A stretch of DNA of 64,000 nt from Plantago ovata (GCA_028274465.1 CM051457.1:28741313-28805312), one strand, 5' to 3'. Counted from the first letter of the stretch, positions 10,030-21,838 are shown. Made by a program: numbers and translations. The notes: a model not told the origin generated them from the sequence alone.

Positions 10030-11996
10030 ATGTCAGAACGTACACTGAGGATTCCCTTGCTTGAGGTTTGGAAAGCCAACTGGCTTTTGGGAGTTCCGCC
10101 CAAAGAGTGGATGCCGAGTCCCCTTCATGATGTTTGGGAGTCCTACTGGCGTGACCACCCGAATGTCTAGTGTCGTTCCTTGCTATATCTCTGATTGTAC
10201 ATGTTTTATATTCAATTGTGTATGTACTAACACGGATCTTTGTATTGCAGATGCCACGACCCAGGAGGCCACGATACATGACCCCGCAGTCCCAGAGGGA
10301 TGATACCGACGGAGAGGACACCGGGCAGGGCTCCCCTACTGTTTTAGGGACTCCACCTGGGTCGAGCAGGGGATCGACTCCTCATTCCTCCCTCCACGAC
10401 CCGTGGGCCCACGTTCCAGACGACGGTTGTCCCTTTCAAAGGCCGGAAGATGGTCTTATGTGGAATGGTCGCCCTGTCCTTTACCCCAATGGAGAGAAGT
10501 AAGTATTAGGCATTAACTGATTTACGAACTTTTAATATATATATACCGAACTAACCTTGTCACTATTGACTTACCTGTTCTTCACAGGTTGTATGGGGAG
10601 CACGCTGCTAAAGTACTCAGTTCGATAATACGGAACAGAATGGTCCCACCGCAAGAGGGTGGCAGCCAATGGCATTGCATCCCGGACCAAATTAAGGGAG
10701 AGCTCTTTGAGGAGCTGAGGGTGAGTTAATAATCGTACATTAATTACCTAATTGTTTGTGTTGTGAGTGGTATGTTAGCCACTTTGTGTGAGTGGTATGT
10801 TAGCCACTGTACTTGGGTGATATGTTAGTCACCATTGTTTTAGTGAAATATAGGACAATGTGAGTGGTATGTTAGCCACTGAACTTGGGTGATATGTTAG
10901 TCACCGATATACCTGAATAGATGTTGTTTTCCCTTGTTATATATTTGATACATGTTAGCTCCCCTTGTTATACTTGAATGTTTTTAAGTATTCACCAACA
11001 TATGTGTTTCGATGTTTATTTGTAATTGTGTAGAAAGAATTCTTCCTTCCGAAAGCATTGCTGATGGATCTCTGGTGGAGCTTCAACTCTCACGGTAGTG
11101 CCCTTTACAAGTGCATGGTTCATAGCCTGAAGAAAATGTGGAAAGAAAACCGTCCACGTACCGGTGATTGGCCCGGAGATGCAATTTGGGAGGCGTGGAA
11201 GGTGTATTGGGCTGACGGGAGAGTCCAGGCGCAGGCTGACCAGAACACTGAGAACCGGAAGAAGCAGCCGAATGATGGGACACGTACCCTGGTGACACAC
11301 CGTTTTGGCTCTGAGTCGATCGCTACAACACATGTGAGGCAGAAGGTAAGTATATTAACTTTGTGATTTCATCATTCTTATACTTGTTATTTACTTGCAT
11401 TTCGAACTTTCGAACTAAGTATATGATGCTTTCATGTGTCATTCAGTTGAAGGATAAGGAGAGTCTCCTATTCACCCTGTTCTCGAGATCTCAGAAGGCC
11501 AAGAACGGACAGTGGTTGTGTGACGAGGCCACAGCAATTGCGGTAAGTATCAACAATACATGTGTTTATTAAATACTGATGATTTCATAACTAATTAACA
11601 ACATAACTAACACCTTATACTCTTAATTTATAATTTCAGACGGCCTACGAGGATAGGATTCGTGATCAGGATCTCACTGTTGAGGAAATGAATGCCATTT
11701 TCCTCGAGGTGAATCCTCCAGACGAGAAGGGCCGTCGCTTGGGACTTGGGAGTGCAGCAGCCGTCCCTGAATTGGACTCGAGGCCGACTCGTCGTTCCCG
11801 TGCCAGTACATCTTCATCATCTTCAGCAGCAGCAGCAGCTTCTGCTCGAGAGCAGACCCTCTTACTTCAGTTGCAGGAGAGGGATGAGGAAGTGAAGAGG
11901 CTAGCTGCGGAGCAGGCTGCGCAGAAGGCACAATTTGCTACTATGTTTGCTGAGCTGTATGCGAAGCTGGGGATGGATCCACCTCCCTTTCCATGA
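10030..11996 (+). CDS. TnpA-like protein of CACTA-1 (Ptta/En/Spm type)
   Basis: Coding exons 10030-10164, 10251-10498, 10588-10720, 11034-11345, 11447-11542 and 11640-11996 join in phase to 426 residues. A non-coding first exon probably ends at the donor at 9198, with an acceptor at 10020. Parts: N-terminal Trp-rich block (LLEVWKANWLLGV), Pro/Ser-rich linker, central block with WPGDAIWEAWKVYW and a 'THRFGSES' box as in the plant Transposase_24 family, then a Ser/Ala run and a C-terminal coiled coil (REQTLLLQLQERDEEVKRLA). TnpA-type proteins bind subterminal repeats and assist the transposase. The start is MSERTLRIP. Exon 2 begins with ATG, but CACTA-2 has ATT there, so exon 2 is not the start. 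All splice sites and the frame are intact. Confidence 0.82.
10765..10905 (+). repeat. Minisatellite in TnpA intron (CACTA-1)
   Basis: Alternating copies of gtgagtggtatgttagccac and gggtgatatgttagtcacc in the intron after the third coding exon. Each unit is partly self-complementary (gtgg...ccac), so the transcript could form small hairpins. CACTA-2 carries the same array on the other strand at about 52775-52940. Confidence 0.8.
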
Positions 11997-12630
11997 TACC
12001 CCTATCCTTTTCGACTTTATTTACTATTTTCTACATGAATATTGTGTACACTATGATATTATTTTGGATTAGTATTGTGTACGTATGATTATTATTATAT
12101 GTATGAAGGATTTTGGTACATTTATTATGATTTTTTGAGATTATTTTTTGGTTTATTTGCTCTATAGAATTTCTGTAACATGTTGTTTAATTAAACAGGT
12201 TGCATTTGATTTTGGGTCTCATTATTATATCTAAAAAATCAATAAAATAAAATAAAAAATTAGCAACCGATGGACTCATCCGTCGCTATGTCCAGCGACG
12301 GATGAGTTTATCCGTCGCTAAAAGTCCCGGACTTTTAGCGACGGATAAGGCTCATCCGTTGTTAATATTTAGCAACCGATGAGACTCATCCGTTGTTAAA
12401 AGTCCGGTGACTTTAGCGACGGATTAGTCATCGGTTGCTAAAAGTCAACCTCTTTTTCCGTCGCAAATTTGCGACGGATCACTCATCGGTCGCTAATTCA
12501 CTAGCGACCAACGGTTTAGCGACGACGAATTTATCCGTCGCTAAAAATACCGATCGGTCGCTAGCTTATATTAGCGACCGATCGGCCTTATTTAGCGACG
12601 GAACCAAAGGCCTTCCTCCTTGTAGTGCAA

Positions 12631-12960
12631 GAATTGAATTTCTTGGATTCCCCCGAAACTGGCATTGGAAAAAAAGAAGGTTATAGCACTTCGGTTCTAT
12701 CATTATTTGTTTAGCTCTGAGTCTGACACTACACCTCCTACCATTTTTCTAGGGACTACCCCGATGAAGTATCCCCAGATGGTCTTTCTACAATCTTTTC
12801 TTGATAATCAGATAGATCAGCCATTCCCCATTAGTGATTATGTTTGCATCTACAAGAATGGGGGCCTGGATCTAAGAGACCGATTTACTACTTCTATAAA
12901 CCAGCTCCAGAGTATGAGCGTCTTCTCTATGAGCGTCTTCTCGAAATACTAACTGAGGTC
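12631..12960 (+). other. Possible relic reading frame interrupted by CACTA-1
   Basis: If the element and one CAA copy are removed, the frame left of 8656 (…RRKFRSIP) runs straight into RIEFLGFPRNWHW on the right before a stop near 12686. A second frame (12665-12952) is also open. The family is not recognised, and chance openness is possible. Confidence 0.3.
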
Positions 12961-14084
12961 CTTTTTTAGGGTGGTGATGACAATTGCGTACTACACCTTA
13001 TTACATTATAAACGTGATTATTACATAATAGAATGATATAAACATTATAAGGTTAAGTATTGTTAATTCATTACACACATTAGAAATTAGTCGTCAATTG
13101 GATTAGAAATCAGTTCGTGTTTTTTATATTAAATACATAAGCAAATGGTGTCCATTTCCATATCGGTTTTGTAATATTAAATTCAAATTCAAATTTAATT
13201 GTACGTGTTTAGATTTTATTCCGGAATCGATATGGGCCTATTTCTTGAAAATTGTTTATAACTGATAAATGAAATATAATTTAAGTGACTAAAACAAATG
13301 ATTAATTAATATTTATTTAACTTACTTAATTTAAATTTTTTACTCTAGCAGAAAAAATGGAATTTGAAATTCCCATTTAGATCTAAATGGCCGTTCATTT
13401 TCATATATGAATTTCAATTTCAAAATTCAATTTTGATGGCTTATAGGTTTATTATAATTAATTTTTAATTTATTATCAATAAAAATTAAATGAATGATTA
13501 ATAAAAAAATTTAATTTAATTTATTTTTTGTTGCGAGTTATTTTTGTGAATTAACAGATTTTCAAAGTGGGTAAATTTATGTATTAACAAAAAGTAAATA
13601 ATTGCACTACAATTATGATGGTATTCAAAAGAAAATAGAAATGTGGGTTACAATATCATAAAAATAATAAGGAAACTTTTCACCCAAGTTGCAAGTCGGT
13701 ATTAAAAACAAAAAACAAAAATGAGAAACGCAATATATATGAAAAACAAAACTCGAATTCTCCATGTTCTAACACGTCAAATTGCATGCAAAAGTGATTT
13801 TAAGACGGTTTAGTAATATGAATTTTGACATTGAGGAGACAATTTCTAATAAAGTTGACTATGTTTATCATGAGTTGTCGGTAGAAAATTTCGGGGTTGT
13901 TTGCTTGTTTACAACTGTGTAAGAAGCACTGCTCGATGGAATTTGGGAACATAAATTACAACTTTGGTACATAACTTATACAATATGTTTATGTTTTTGT
14001 AAAACTCGTTCATCTTGAAAATGGACAGACGTTATTATAGCTGAAACAAACAACGTAAAAATATATTAGTACAAATAGTTTTAA
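12961..14084. other. AT-rich spacer
   Basis: No coding signal on either strand. Contains dispersed repeat copy c and many short A/T runs. Confidence 0.5.
13016..13142 (+). repeat. Dispersed repeat, copy c
   Basis: Third copy of the element at 5849 and 7711, from gattattacataatagaatg to aaatacataagca. It matches copy a at its left end and copy b at its right end, so it best represents the full unit (about 127 bp). Confidence 0.6.
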
Positions 14085-14445
14085 CACTACAAGAATCTCG
14101 CGGATTAACGATCGAAATTTTGCGACGGAATATTTTCCATCGCAAAAGGAAGCCGGGGCGACGGAATTAGCGACGGATAAGCGACCATGTGCACAACAAT
14201 CATGATCCGTCACTAATTCCGTCGTCTAGTCCGTCGCATATGCCGAACGACGGATTTTGCGACAAAATTGTGACCGGTGCTATATTTATAGAAGTTTAAA
14301 AATATAAACACAAATGTGTGTGCTACGGAAATGTAATCCGTCGCTAAATAGCGACCGATATGTTCGGTCGCATGAACAAACCGACTAATTTTTCGATCAT
14401 TTTCGGTCGCTAATTCTGTCACTAATCCGCGAGATTCTTGTAGTG
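14085..14445. mobile_element. CACTA-type MITE, 361 bp
   Basis: Perfect terminal inverted repeats of about 23 bp start CACTACAAGAATCTCGCGG at both ends. Internal cgacgga/tccgtcgc motifs resemble the subterminal repeats of the large CACTA elements nearby. There is no reading frame. Flanks are TAA on the left and CAA on the right, an imperfect 3-bp duplication, so one base changed after insertion or the ends recombined. Confidence 0.85.
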
Positions 14446-14480
14446 CAATGGGACAAATTGTAAAAAACAAAGTATCTTAC

Positions 14481-14629
14481 CACTTCATAACTGTTTGATA
14501 GCCACCAACCAGGTACATTATCTTCAATCTAATACGAAATGGTATGTCGTTCCAAGTTGATGGATTAGAGTTTCGGCTCGTGGATATGGAGTTCACGGTA
14601 GTCTTTTGCTTCTTGGTCTTTTGATGCAT
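14481..14629 (-). CDS. Possible first exon of an unidentified gene
   Basis: A minus-strand ATG at 14629 begins MHQKTKKQKTTVNS and leads to NSNPSTWNDIPFRIRLKIMY then LVGGYQTV. A clean donor (GTAAGAT) follows at 14480. A TATA box (TATAAATA, about 14728-14735) sits about 100 bases upstream. The PF/LxxKIMYLVGG part vaguely recalls the start of an F-box, but this is not a secure match. No second exon was recognised downstream, where the CACTA MITE and AT-rich DNA follow, so the gene may be truncated or the exon fortuitous. Confidence 0.35.
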
Positions 14630-14759
14630 ATTTTTGGCTTGTAAATGGATGGAAGAAAAGAAATAACGAAAATGAATTGATAAGGAAGAAATGAAGTGGT
14701 CGGATTGAATGGATTGTATTTGTTGAGGGCTATTTATAAATGTAATTTCCATTTAGGGG

Positions 14760-16380
14760 AGATTGTATCATTAACTTCCATACCTTGTGCGGTTTGTTTG
14801 TAATAGCTAATTTATTGTAATTGATATTAATTTAAAGGTGAAATTTTGAATTTAAAATTCAAATTTAAAATTAAATGGACCCCGATTTTAAGCTCTGAAT
14901 TTCAATTTCATTTTCAGATGAGCACTCTTATCAGAAATTGAGCGTCTGTTTCCTGAAAATTCTTTTGAAATAATAAATGAATTATAAATTAAAGAGTAAA
15001 TAATTTAATAATCATTATTTAATTAAATTAACTATTTTAGTATTTAACTCGTTAAAAAAACTGATTTTGAATTTTGAATTCGGGTCTAAACTTGCACATT
15101 TCCATATTTGAATTTGAATTTCAAAATTCGAATGGACACGTTTAGGCTTTATTTTGAAAACAAATTGAATTTCAAAATGACATCCAATTGGAAAACAACT
15201 TTTTGGTAATTATAATTATTAATAAATCAATTATAAGTTAAATGAATAAATAAACTAATCATTATTAATTAATTTTATTTATCATATTAATTTTTTAAAT
15301 CTTCATTAATAAAAAATTGATTAATTAATTGAATTTAGTATTTTAATTTTTTAAGTCTTCGTCAATAAAAAATTAAATGAAAATTTTATTTTAGGAGTAA
15401 TTAATTTATTTAAGTAAATATTAATTTTAGATGCAAATGAATTATAAATTTGAAAATGATTCGGTATATTTAGTTATTAAACTACCACTACCTTATGACA
15501 TCAATTAAGGTCAACAAATCACTCGTAGATGAGTGGCGACTGTGTTGGACGTACTTCTAAACATTCCGCAGGTGTTCGAATCCCATATGCAACTATATTC
15601 GGATCTCATATGCAACGTAAATTTATGTTTTTAATTGAATTAAAGAAATCTGAACTACCACATGCAACACATGAGTGGTTGTTTGGTGATTAACCTTGCC
15701 ACATGTCAACTATCAATTCGTTAGGTTGAAAAAAATGAGTAGGCTAATTGAAGAGAATGAAACTATTTTTTAATATATGTAGGGATGCAAAATTTAAAAA
15801 GAAAAAAATTAGTGAAAGGAATAAATTTTAATCAAATTTACATATGTGCCCTCTAAAATTTCAAAAAAAATAAATTCCGTAAAATCTCAGTCAAATTGTT
15901 GTTTTTTCTTTATAATTACAATTTTACTTTTAGATCCATGCCCCGATTATGATGTCAAATTTTATTATTATTTTTTTTCTTGTAACTGAAAATTATAAAG
16001 TTGACGACAGGGGTTATTTGGAATTTTCTATAACGGTGAGATCTAAATGTGAAAATTTAATGAAGGGTGAATTTAGTTGTAATATGTCAATTACTCGGAT
16101 GTTTCGGTAAAAAAAATAAAAAGAAAAAAAATAATAATAAATAAATAAATAATAAATTGAATCGATCGGTAACAATATGAAATGGAAATCTGATGAGAAT
16201 AAGTATTAAATTCCAGTTAAGTTAAACTAAACACTGCGATATGCATGTATGTAGTCATGTAGAGGTTCGATCCCTGCGGATACTTAAGTTGGTTTAGGGT
16301 TACAATGTTATATAAAAATAGTGTAGATTAGTTAAAAAAAACTGTGATCTTTGAATCAGAAATGTGAATCGATCAACCTA
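14760..16380. other. AT-rich spacer with two SINE-like boxes
   Basis: No gene found. Two short stretches carry an RNA polymerase III B-box-like sequence: ggtgttcgaatcccat at 15571 and gaggttcgatccctg at 16262. They could be tRNA-derived SINE remnants, but no clear poly(A) tail or target duplication was seen for either. Confidence 0.35.
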
Positions 16381-17712
16381 TTTTTTCACATTTCCAGAAG
16401 CTTTTGGGGCAAAGCTTCATTGAGCTAATTTGGCTATGGAATAATAACGCTAGCTGATGAATCCCGCCTCCATTTCTTCAGGTTAACACTTATGTCTGTT
16501 GTTTCTTTTTTATTCTAATTTTACATGTATCTGAAAATGTGAAGTAGTTGGCGACTGTTTAGATATCTGATTGGTCTTATAGCATTGTTTTGGTGGAATT
16601 AATGAGTTCAATTATTGTTCAGTTTGTCTTTTCTGTAGTTACAGAGATAGAATATTGATTGATGAGATGTAGATGCAACATTCAATTTGGAGTTAAGTAG
16701 ATATTATATATTAGCAAATACTATGAATAATATAAAAATACATGTAGGGGTTATAATCAGACGAATACGAAAAAGAATTACAGATGGGTAGGTTACACGG
16801 TGTACACCAGGAATAGGAGGTGATAGATAGATAAACTCTGGTAATGTAGCTCAATGCATCTGTTGATTTAGCTAAAATCTCCTAATGAAGTTGGGATTTA
16901 GGATCCTATCATAATGCACTTGTCGAAATGTGATATGGCTTCTTGTTCTTCATTAGCCTGCAAGAAAGCAATGAGACATGAGATGAGATACATACACCTA
17001 GTTGTCTGATCGTAGAGTTAAGGAACTGTGAAACAAACCTACTGTGGTTGCCACTTCAGAGTCTATGAATGGAGAAAGAGAAATAAGAAAGGCATTGATG
17101 TAAAATTAAAGGATGTGCTCCAAGAAATTGAAGGGTCTAGTTTCATAATGCTGACAAAAGTTAAGCAATAGGAAACAAGCTCATGCCAGGACAAAGGTGC
17201 CAAGTGAGTTAAGAAACACCAATTATAATATTGAGTGTGTTTTTTAAAAGGTATCTTGATTGACATCTGAGAACAAGTTGGGCGTGTGTTTCACATGGAA
17301 CTATCTGGATCAGAATCTAGCAAGCATAGGACCATTGGAATGTTATCCACAAAAAGGTGGTGGGATCAGATCTCATGTGGCCTTTTTCTGTAAGTTGGGA
17401 CAGGATAAGAAGTTTAAATGTGACTGGTTATTCCTTACATTACTATACATATGATAATTGGTTAGGATCGAAAAGTTAAATTAGTTATCTGTTAATAAAT
17501 CAAGTTAAAACTTTGTTCTTTTAGAAACACCATATTTCCCCAAGTTTGTGAATAGGGCTCTAGTATGGTAGAGGACTGAATTGTTGTTTCCATCTAGATT
17601 ATATGACTTGGACCAAGTGAAGTACGGCGTAAAGTTGCTCTCTGCATGCAGATTCTAAATGTGCGTGTTTAAAAAACTAAGTGGAAAGGTAAACTTTGTT
17701 TCTCACCTTAGC

Positions 17713-17952
17713 TTAACGACCATTTGTGTTCGCTTTGTAGTTCGGATATGGGACATTACCATTCTCGATGTGCTTGAGGTCCTCAATAAGAACTTCATAG
17801 TGCTTTTTGACTTCCTCGGCTGATTTTCCACCCACAGCCTTAGCAATGTTTTGCCAACGGTCTGGAGTGTCCTTGTCGTAGACAGCTAGTGCCTTCTCGA
17901 ATTTCTTGTTTTGAGACGTTGTCCAAGAGGAACTAGAGCTCCGTGAAGCCAT
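17713..17952 (-). CDS. RL: RADIALIS-like SANT/MYB transcription factor
   Basis: 79 residues in one coding exon: [20 protein letters not shown] then [40 protein letters not shown], and the VPYPNYK tail. This is the single SANT/MYB repeat (about 7-58) of the RADIALIS family, with the conserved YDKDTPDRW and EEVKKHYE segments. Family members are small nuclear proteins that compete with DRIF/FSM-type MYB-like partners; in Antirrhinum RADIALIS acts in dorsoventral flower asymmetry, and other RL genes act elsewhere. The ATG of MASR is chosen because the longer frame adds an unrelated hydrophobic stretch. A donor (GTGAG) just after the stop and an acceptor at 16958 indicate a 3'-UTR intron (about 17706-16958). 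Confidence 0.92.
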   Translation of the reverse strand: MASRSSSSSWTTSQNKKFEKALAVYDKDTPDRWQNIAKAVGGKSAEEVKKHYEVLIEDLKHIENGNVPYPNYKANTNGR

Positions 17953-18099
17953 TACTAGGTTATGATTCAAGAATAGTATGGAGAGCGCTATGAACCACAA
18001 GCTGGAGTTAGTGGTGGGATATTTTTTGGAGGGAGTTACTAATATGAGCGATAATATGATCGATGGCTATGGTATTGATATATTCTCAATCCAGTTCCG

Positions 18100-18108
18100 T
18101 ATATATAG
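18100..18108 (-). promoter_or_regulatory. TATA box of the RADIALIS-like gene
   Basis: CTATATATA on the minus strand, about 150 bases upstream of the ATG at 17952, giving a leader of roughly 120 bases. Confidence 0.6.
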
Positions 18109-18639
18109 GAGTACAAAAAATAAAATTGTGGGGTTGTGACAGTTGGGGAATAAAAAAATTGAAAGGGCAGAATATGGGGTGACTCTTCTATGTTAAACAC
18201 CACATGAACTTGCACATAGGAACTAAAGTAGAGTGTCAGTAATTTAGAGGGCTTTCTTTTTCTTGTCATGCTGAATATGATATTTGATTGTGCATGGTCA
18301 TTTATGTACCTCCTAAATATGGAAACTTGATGGCTCTCATACATGGTGAAGTTCTGTGGCTGCTTTCCTGTGAATGATTATTACAGACTAATGAATACGT
18401 CGGTTGTCTTGCTGGATTGACCGTATTAAATACTTAACATATTTCTCTTTCGGGTTTGTAATCGTTCAAATACTTTGTCATGCTTATTGTCATCTATTGA
18501 AATTTGGATTTAGGTGCTTTACACGCACACACACAGTCACACAACTGTACAAAATTCTGTCCTGAAGCTATTTATAAGGACCTACAACTTATAATCTGAT
18601 TGAAATCAACATCTGTGAACAAAGTCTCCGGTCATTGAT

Positions 18640-20660
18640 AAATATGGAGGTTCGAACATACAGGTGAGTCCAAGTAAATTGCTAGGTCTAAAGCTTGATC
18701 TCTGTCATTTAAAAGTACCATTACTTTAATCTTATATTTGTATTAGCATTTTATTCTTTTTGAAGGTTGGTTAGTTCATTTGTTAGGGTAGAATATATGC
18801 AAGTGCCTACAACACTGCAGGATTATGGGCAACTCATTTTAGATTCCAGAGAGATAGGACTGACAGGCAGATGACAACAGCACATAATGTTTATAATTTT
18901 TTAATGGGAATAACTACAAAGCATCAGTTTGTCTTCTAGGGAAGTTGATGGATTTCTATAAAGAAGACTTTAAATCTGAAGAATCTGTCTCTGCCGCAGG
19001 ACTAACTCAAGAACCAATGTTTGTAAGTAGATGCCTAATTTTCTTACACATCTTATTTGTTTGCAAGTAGATGTCTAACCAGCAAACACATGACTGATGA
19101 TCTGATTTGAAGTATTAGGCGAGTATATAATTTAGCTAAATGTTAGAATGCACATATTGATTTTGAGACTTGTATACTTGACCAGTGGAAACTGTTCGTT
19201 TTATGGTTCATGTAATTGAACCAGTAGTGGTTCTGTAGGAAAGAAAATGAGGAATCATTCTCGCATGATATGCTATTCATCCCTTAATTGTGGTAAAGAA
19301 TGAAGTATAATCTCTTATTCTTATCAGATGCAAATCTTGGTCTGGAAGCGCAAGACATTCCTGATTTTGTGCTCTTTAATGGTTCTAATTGAGTTGTACG
19401 GATCGTACAATCAAAGCAAAGGTTCTCTGATCCAACGGTTGAAACTGGTTCGAGTGTCTTATTTGAACTATTCCAACTATCAAGTGGCCTTCCTTTCTGG
19501 CAGAAAAGTCTATAGCTGCCAGGAATCGCACAAGTTCATATTGTGCCTCAGATTCTGGATAATGTGTTACATCATATTCTTATCAAGTCTATGCTTCAAG
19601 CATAAACCTCCTTTATTCTTGACAGACAAGTCTTTACTGCTGAGGTTCTGTTAACTATTTACAATAATTGTGAACATGTTTTCACTGATTAAAACGGAGA
19701 AGCGTGTTTTGTTGTGCGTAACTGGAATAAAGGAGCCCGTGTGACACTGTTGTAGGCTGAGGTTCGGTCAAGAATGTACTCATGTGACGAAAAGGACTTG
19801 TAGCAAGGTGAAGGATTCTGTTATCATGGATGTTGGCCTCTCATGAATACGACGTATTAACGATCCGCCTTAATGATGGAATTCTTATCCTATCATATAT
19901 TCTGGGCTAAAGGTAAAGGGGTACACAAAATTGCTTGTCCTCTTTATATGGCTATGACATGAAATAGGCGTTTTCAAAAAAAGGTACATTGTGTTTCTTT
20001 CGCATGATAATCAAGCACTAATATACATTATCTCTTCGAATTCAGGTAATCAGGACGTACGTGGCGATTGAGCTAAGGAGACTATAAGCATGGATTCGCT
20101 TTTATTTACGTCGTCATCTGAAGAATCTGTGAGGAAAAGCTAGTTTGATGATTTGGGCCATGTTGGGGAAGTGGTGTGAAGGATTTTGTTCCTGAAGATA
20201 AGCTGCAGATGGACGTATGATGCGCACCTAATTATGATCAACTTGCTAGCTGTTTTGGTACCTATAGCTATAAGGCTAGGAGACAAAGAGGGCTAAATGT
20301 GATAGATGTTTCTGTGGTTTCAATTAGCCGGATGAGATATTGATAAAAGGTCATATATTCTCCAAAAAAGATGGGTCCGGTCTTGTGTGTTTCATTTTAA
20401 TTGTTTCATGTACCATTGAAGAGAAAATAGAAAATGAGGGAGAATACATAGGTAGGGGGTGTATATGTTAATATGTATATGTTTCCTTTTTATACCATCT
20501 CCAAGAATGGGTTATAGGACTTCATTCTCCTACCATACCTATACCATCTCCGTATGATGTCTTGTAAGGTTGGGGGTTTTATTTGGGTCAAGGACTTGTG
20601 GGTTTTTGGTGTAATTTTGTTTTGAAGCTATGCTCTCGTTTCTTTAATAAATCTTCTTTA
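18640..20660 (+). other. Unidentified gene-like relic or non-coding transcript
   Basis: Several exon-like pieces lie in order on the plus strand: MEVRTYR followed by a donor (GTGAGT, about 18666); MDFYKEDFKSEESVSAAGLT followed by QEPMF and GTAAG near 19024; then, after a tatcag acceptor near 19327, a frame reading GLEAQDIPDFVLFNGSN, a TGA, and SDPTVETGSSVLFELFQLSS. A poly(A)-signal-like AATAAA occurs near 20646. The pieces do not form one intact frame and no family is recognised. It may be a decayed gene, a long non-coding RNA, or coincidence. Confidence 0.3.
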
Positions 20661-21788
20661 GCCATTAAAAAGGAAAATCATCTTCCCAAAGTAAATTTGT
20701 GTAGTAAATCTTGTACTTGCTTCCCTTGGATGAGTTGGAAGATGACTTTACAGTAGAAAGGTGTCAGAGGTTTGCCGCTTGAACTTCACTAGAATAGGGA
20801 TCAAGTTATGAAAAATTGGAAATATCACCATCTTCTAGATGATCAATAAGTGTATGTGTAAATGATTGGCATGTGTATTTAGACCTCGAAGTCGCCCTCT
20901 AGGAGGAAATTCAGATTTGTACTCACTCTTTTGGTTGGGGAGTTGGGACTTAGGAGTATTTTGCTCGTTTACTTTTCATTTATCCTTTCAGGAAAAGTCG
21001 AAAAGGTAAAAAAACATAAATCTCATTCTGTTATCTTTATCTTTATTCTCTCTTCCATACGTTTTAGTTTATTCTACTATATTTTGTATTTTTTAACAAA
21101 TTTTATCTCATAATTAATTTATCGTACAATCAAAATAGCCTTTTAGAAGTCGATTGAAAAAAAATCAATATATGCAATTCAATAAGACGGTGTGACTTTT
21201 TAAAAAAAAAAAAACTTTTTACATGTATCCCGTCCCCTACATTCTTAGTCGTATTTTTAGTGAATAGTAGTGATTCTGTGAAGTTCTTGAGAACATGTAC
21301 ATACATATCTTTTTAATCTTACAAATTCTAATAATTCGGAGGCAAAATCAATTCGAAAATATTTGTTCTAAAAATGTAGCTAATCATAAATTTTAATTGA
21401 ATTAACCGGATAAACCCGAGTCATTTCATTTACTTGAAGTGAAAGTGGAAAAGTTCTTGTATCATATACAACTTCAATATATGTACTACATTCGTCCCAA
21501 AAAACTTTACCCATTTTGACTTTTTTTAGTTTAGATAACTAAGTCATCCGAATGCAAATTGAGACTGTTTGATTGTGAATAAACCTCTGATAAACTGAGT
21601 TGTTGTTGATATCTATCATTTATTATTTTGTTTTTATGAATAAAAAGAACATACTTTTAAAGAGTTAAAATTAATCGAATTGATCAAAATCCAATTGGTG
21701 TCCCAACTATACATAGATGTGTTTGCTTTTTATAGATGTCGAAATACTATATGTGATGTATAATTAGAAAATGGAAACCAAACAACAA
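20661..21788. other. AT-rich spacer
   Basis: No coding signal. Near 21484 one end of a 'cgtcccaaaaaacttt' type repeat, common in plant Stowaway-like MITEs, is visible without a clear partner end. Confidence 0.45.
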
Positions 21789-21805
21789 GCTGGAATAGCT
21801 CAGTT

Positions 21806-21838
<33 letters not shown>

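Larger units (their letters stand above)
8656..12627 (+). mobile_element. CACTA (En/Spm) transposon 1, TnpA-only, 3972 bp
   Basis: The left end is CACTACAAGAAAAC and the right end, read in reverse, CACTACAAGGAGG. Both sides carry the 3-bp target duplication CAA (8653-8655 and 12628-12630), the CACTA hallmark. Subterminal zones (about 8670-9000 and 12260-12600) hold many direct and inverted copies of AGCGACGGAT and related motifs, the kind of array bound by TnpA in En/Spm. It carries one complete TnpA-like gene. No TNP2/TnpD transposase is present, so it depends on a partner in trans. A relative lies at 51054-54942. Confidence 0.93.

Noticed and set aside
9842..10321. 159-codon antisense frame over the TnpA-like gene
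   Set aside because: Antisense shadow of conserved TnpA exons; the sense strand has matching splice sites in two copies.
15571..16275. Two B-box-like words as tRNA genes
   Set aside because: No cloverleaf can be folded around ggtgttcgaatccc or gaggttcgatccc; at best SINE remnants.
17953..18000. Sixteen extra residues ([16 protein letters not shown]) before the RADIALIS-like start
   Set aside because: Hydrophobic text unlike any RL protein; MASRSS matches the family start.
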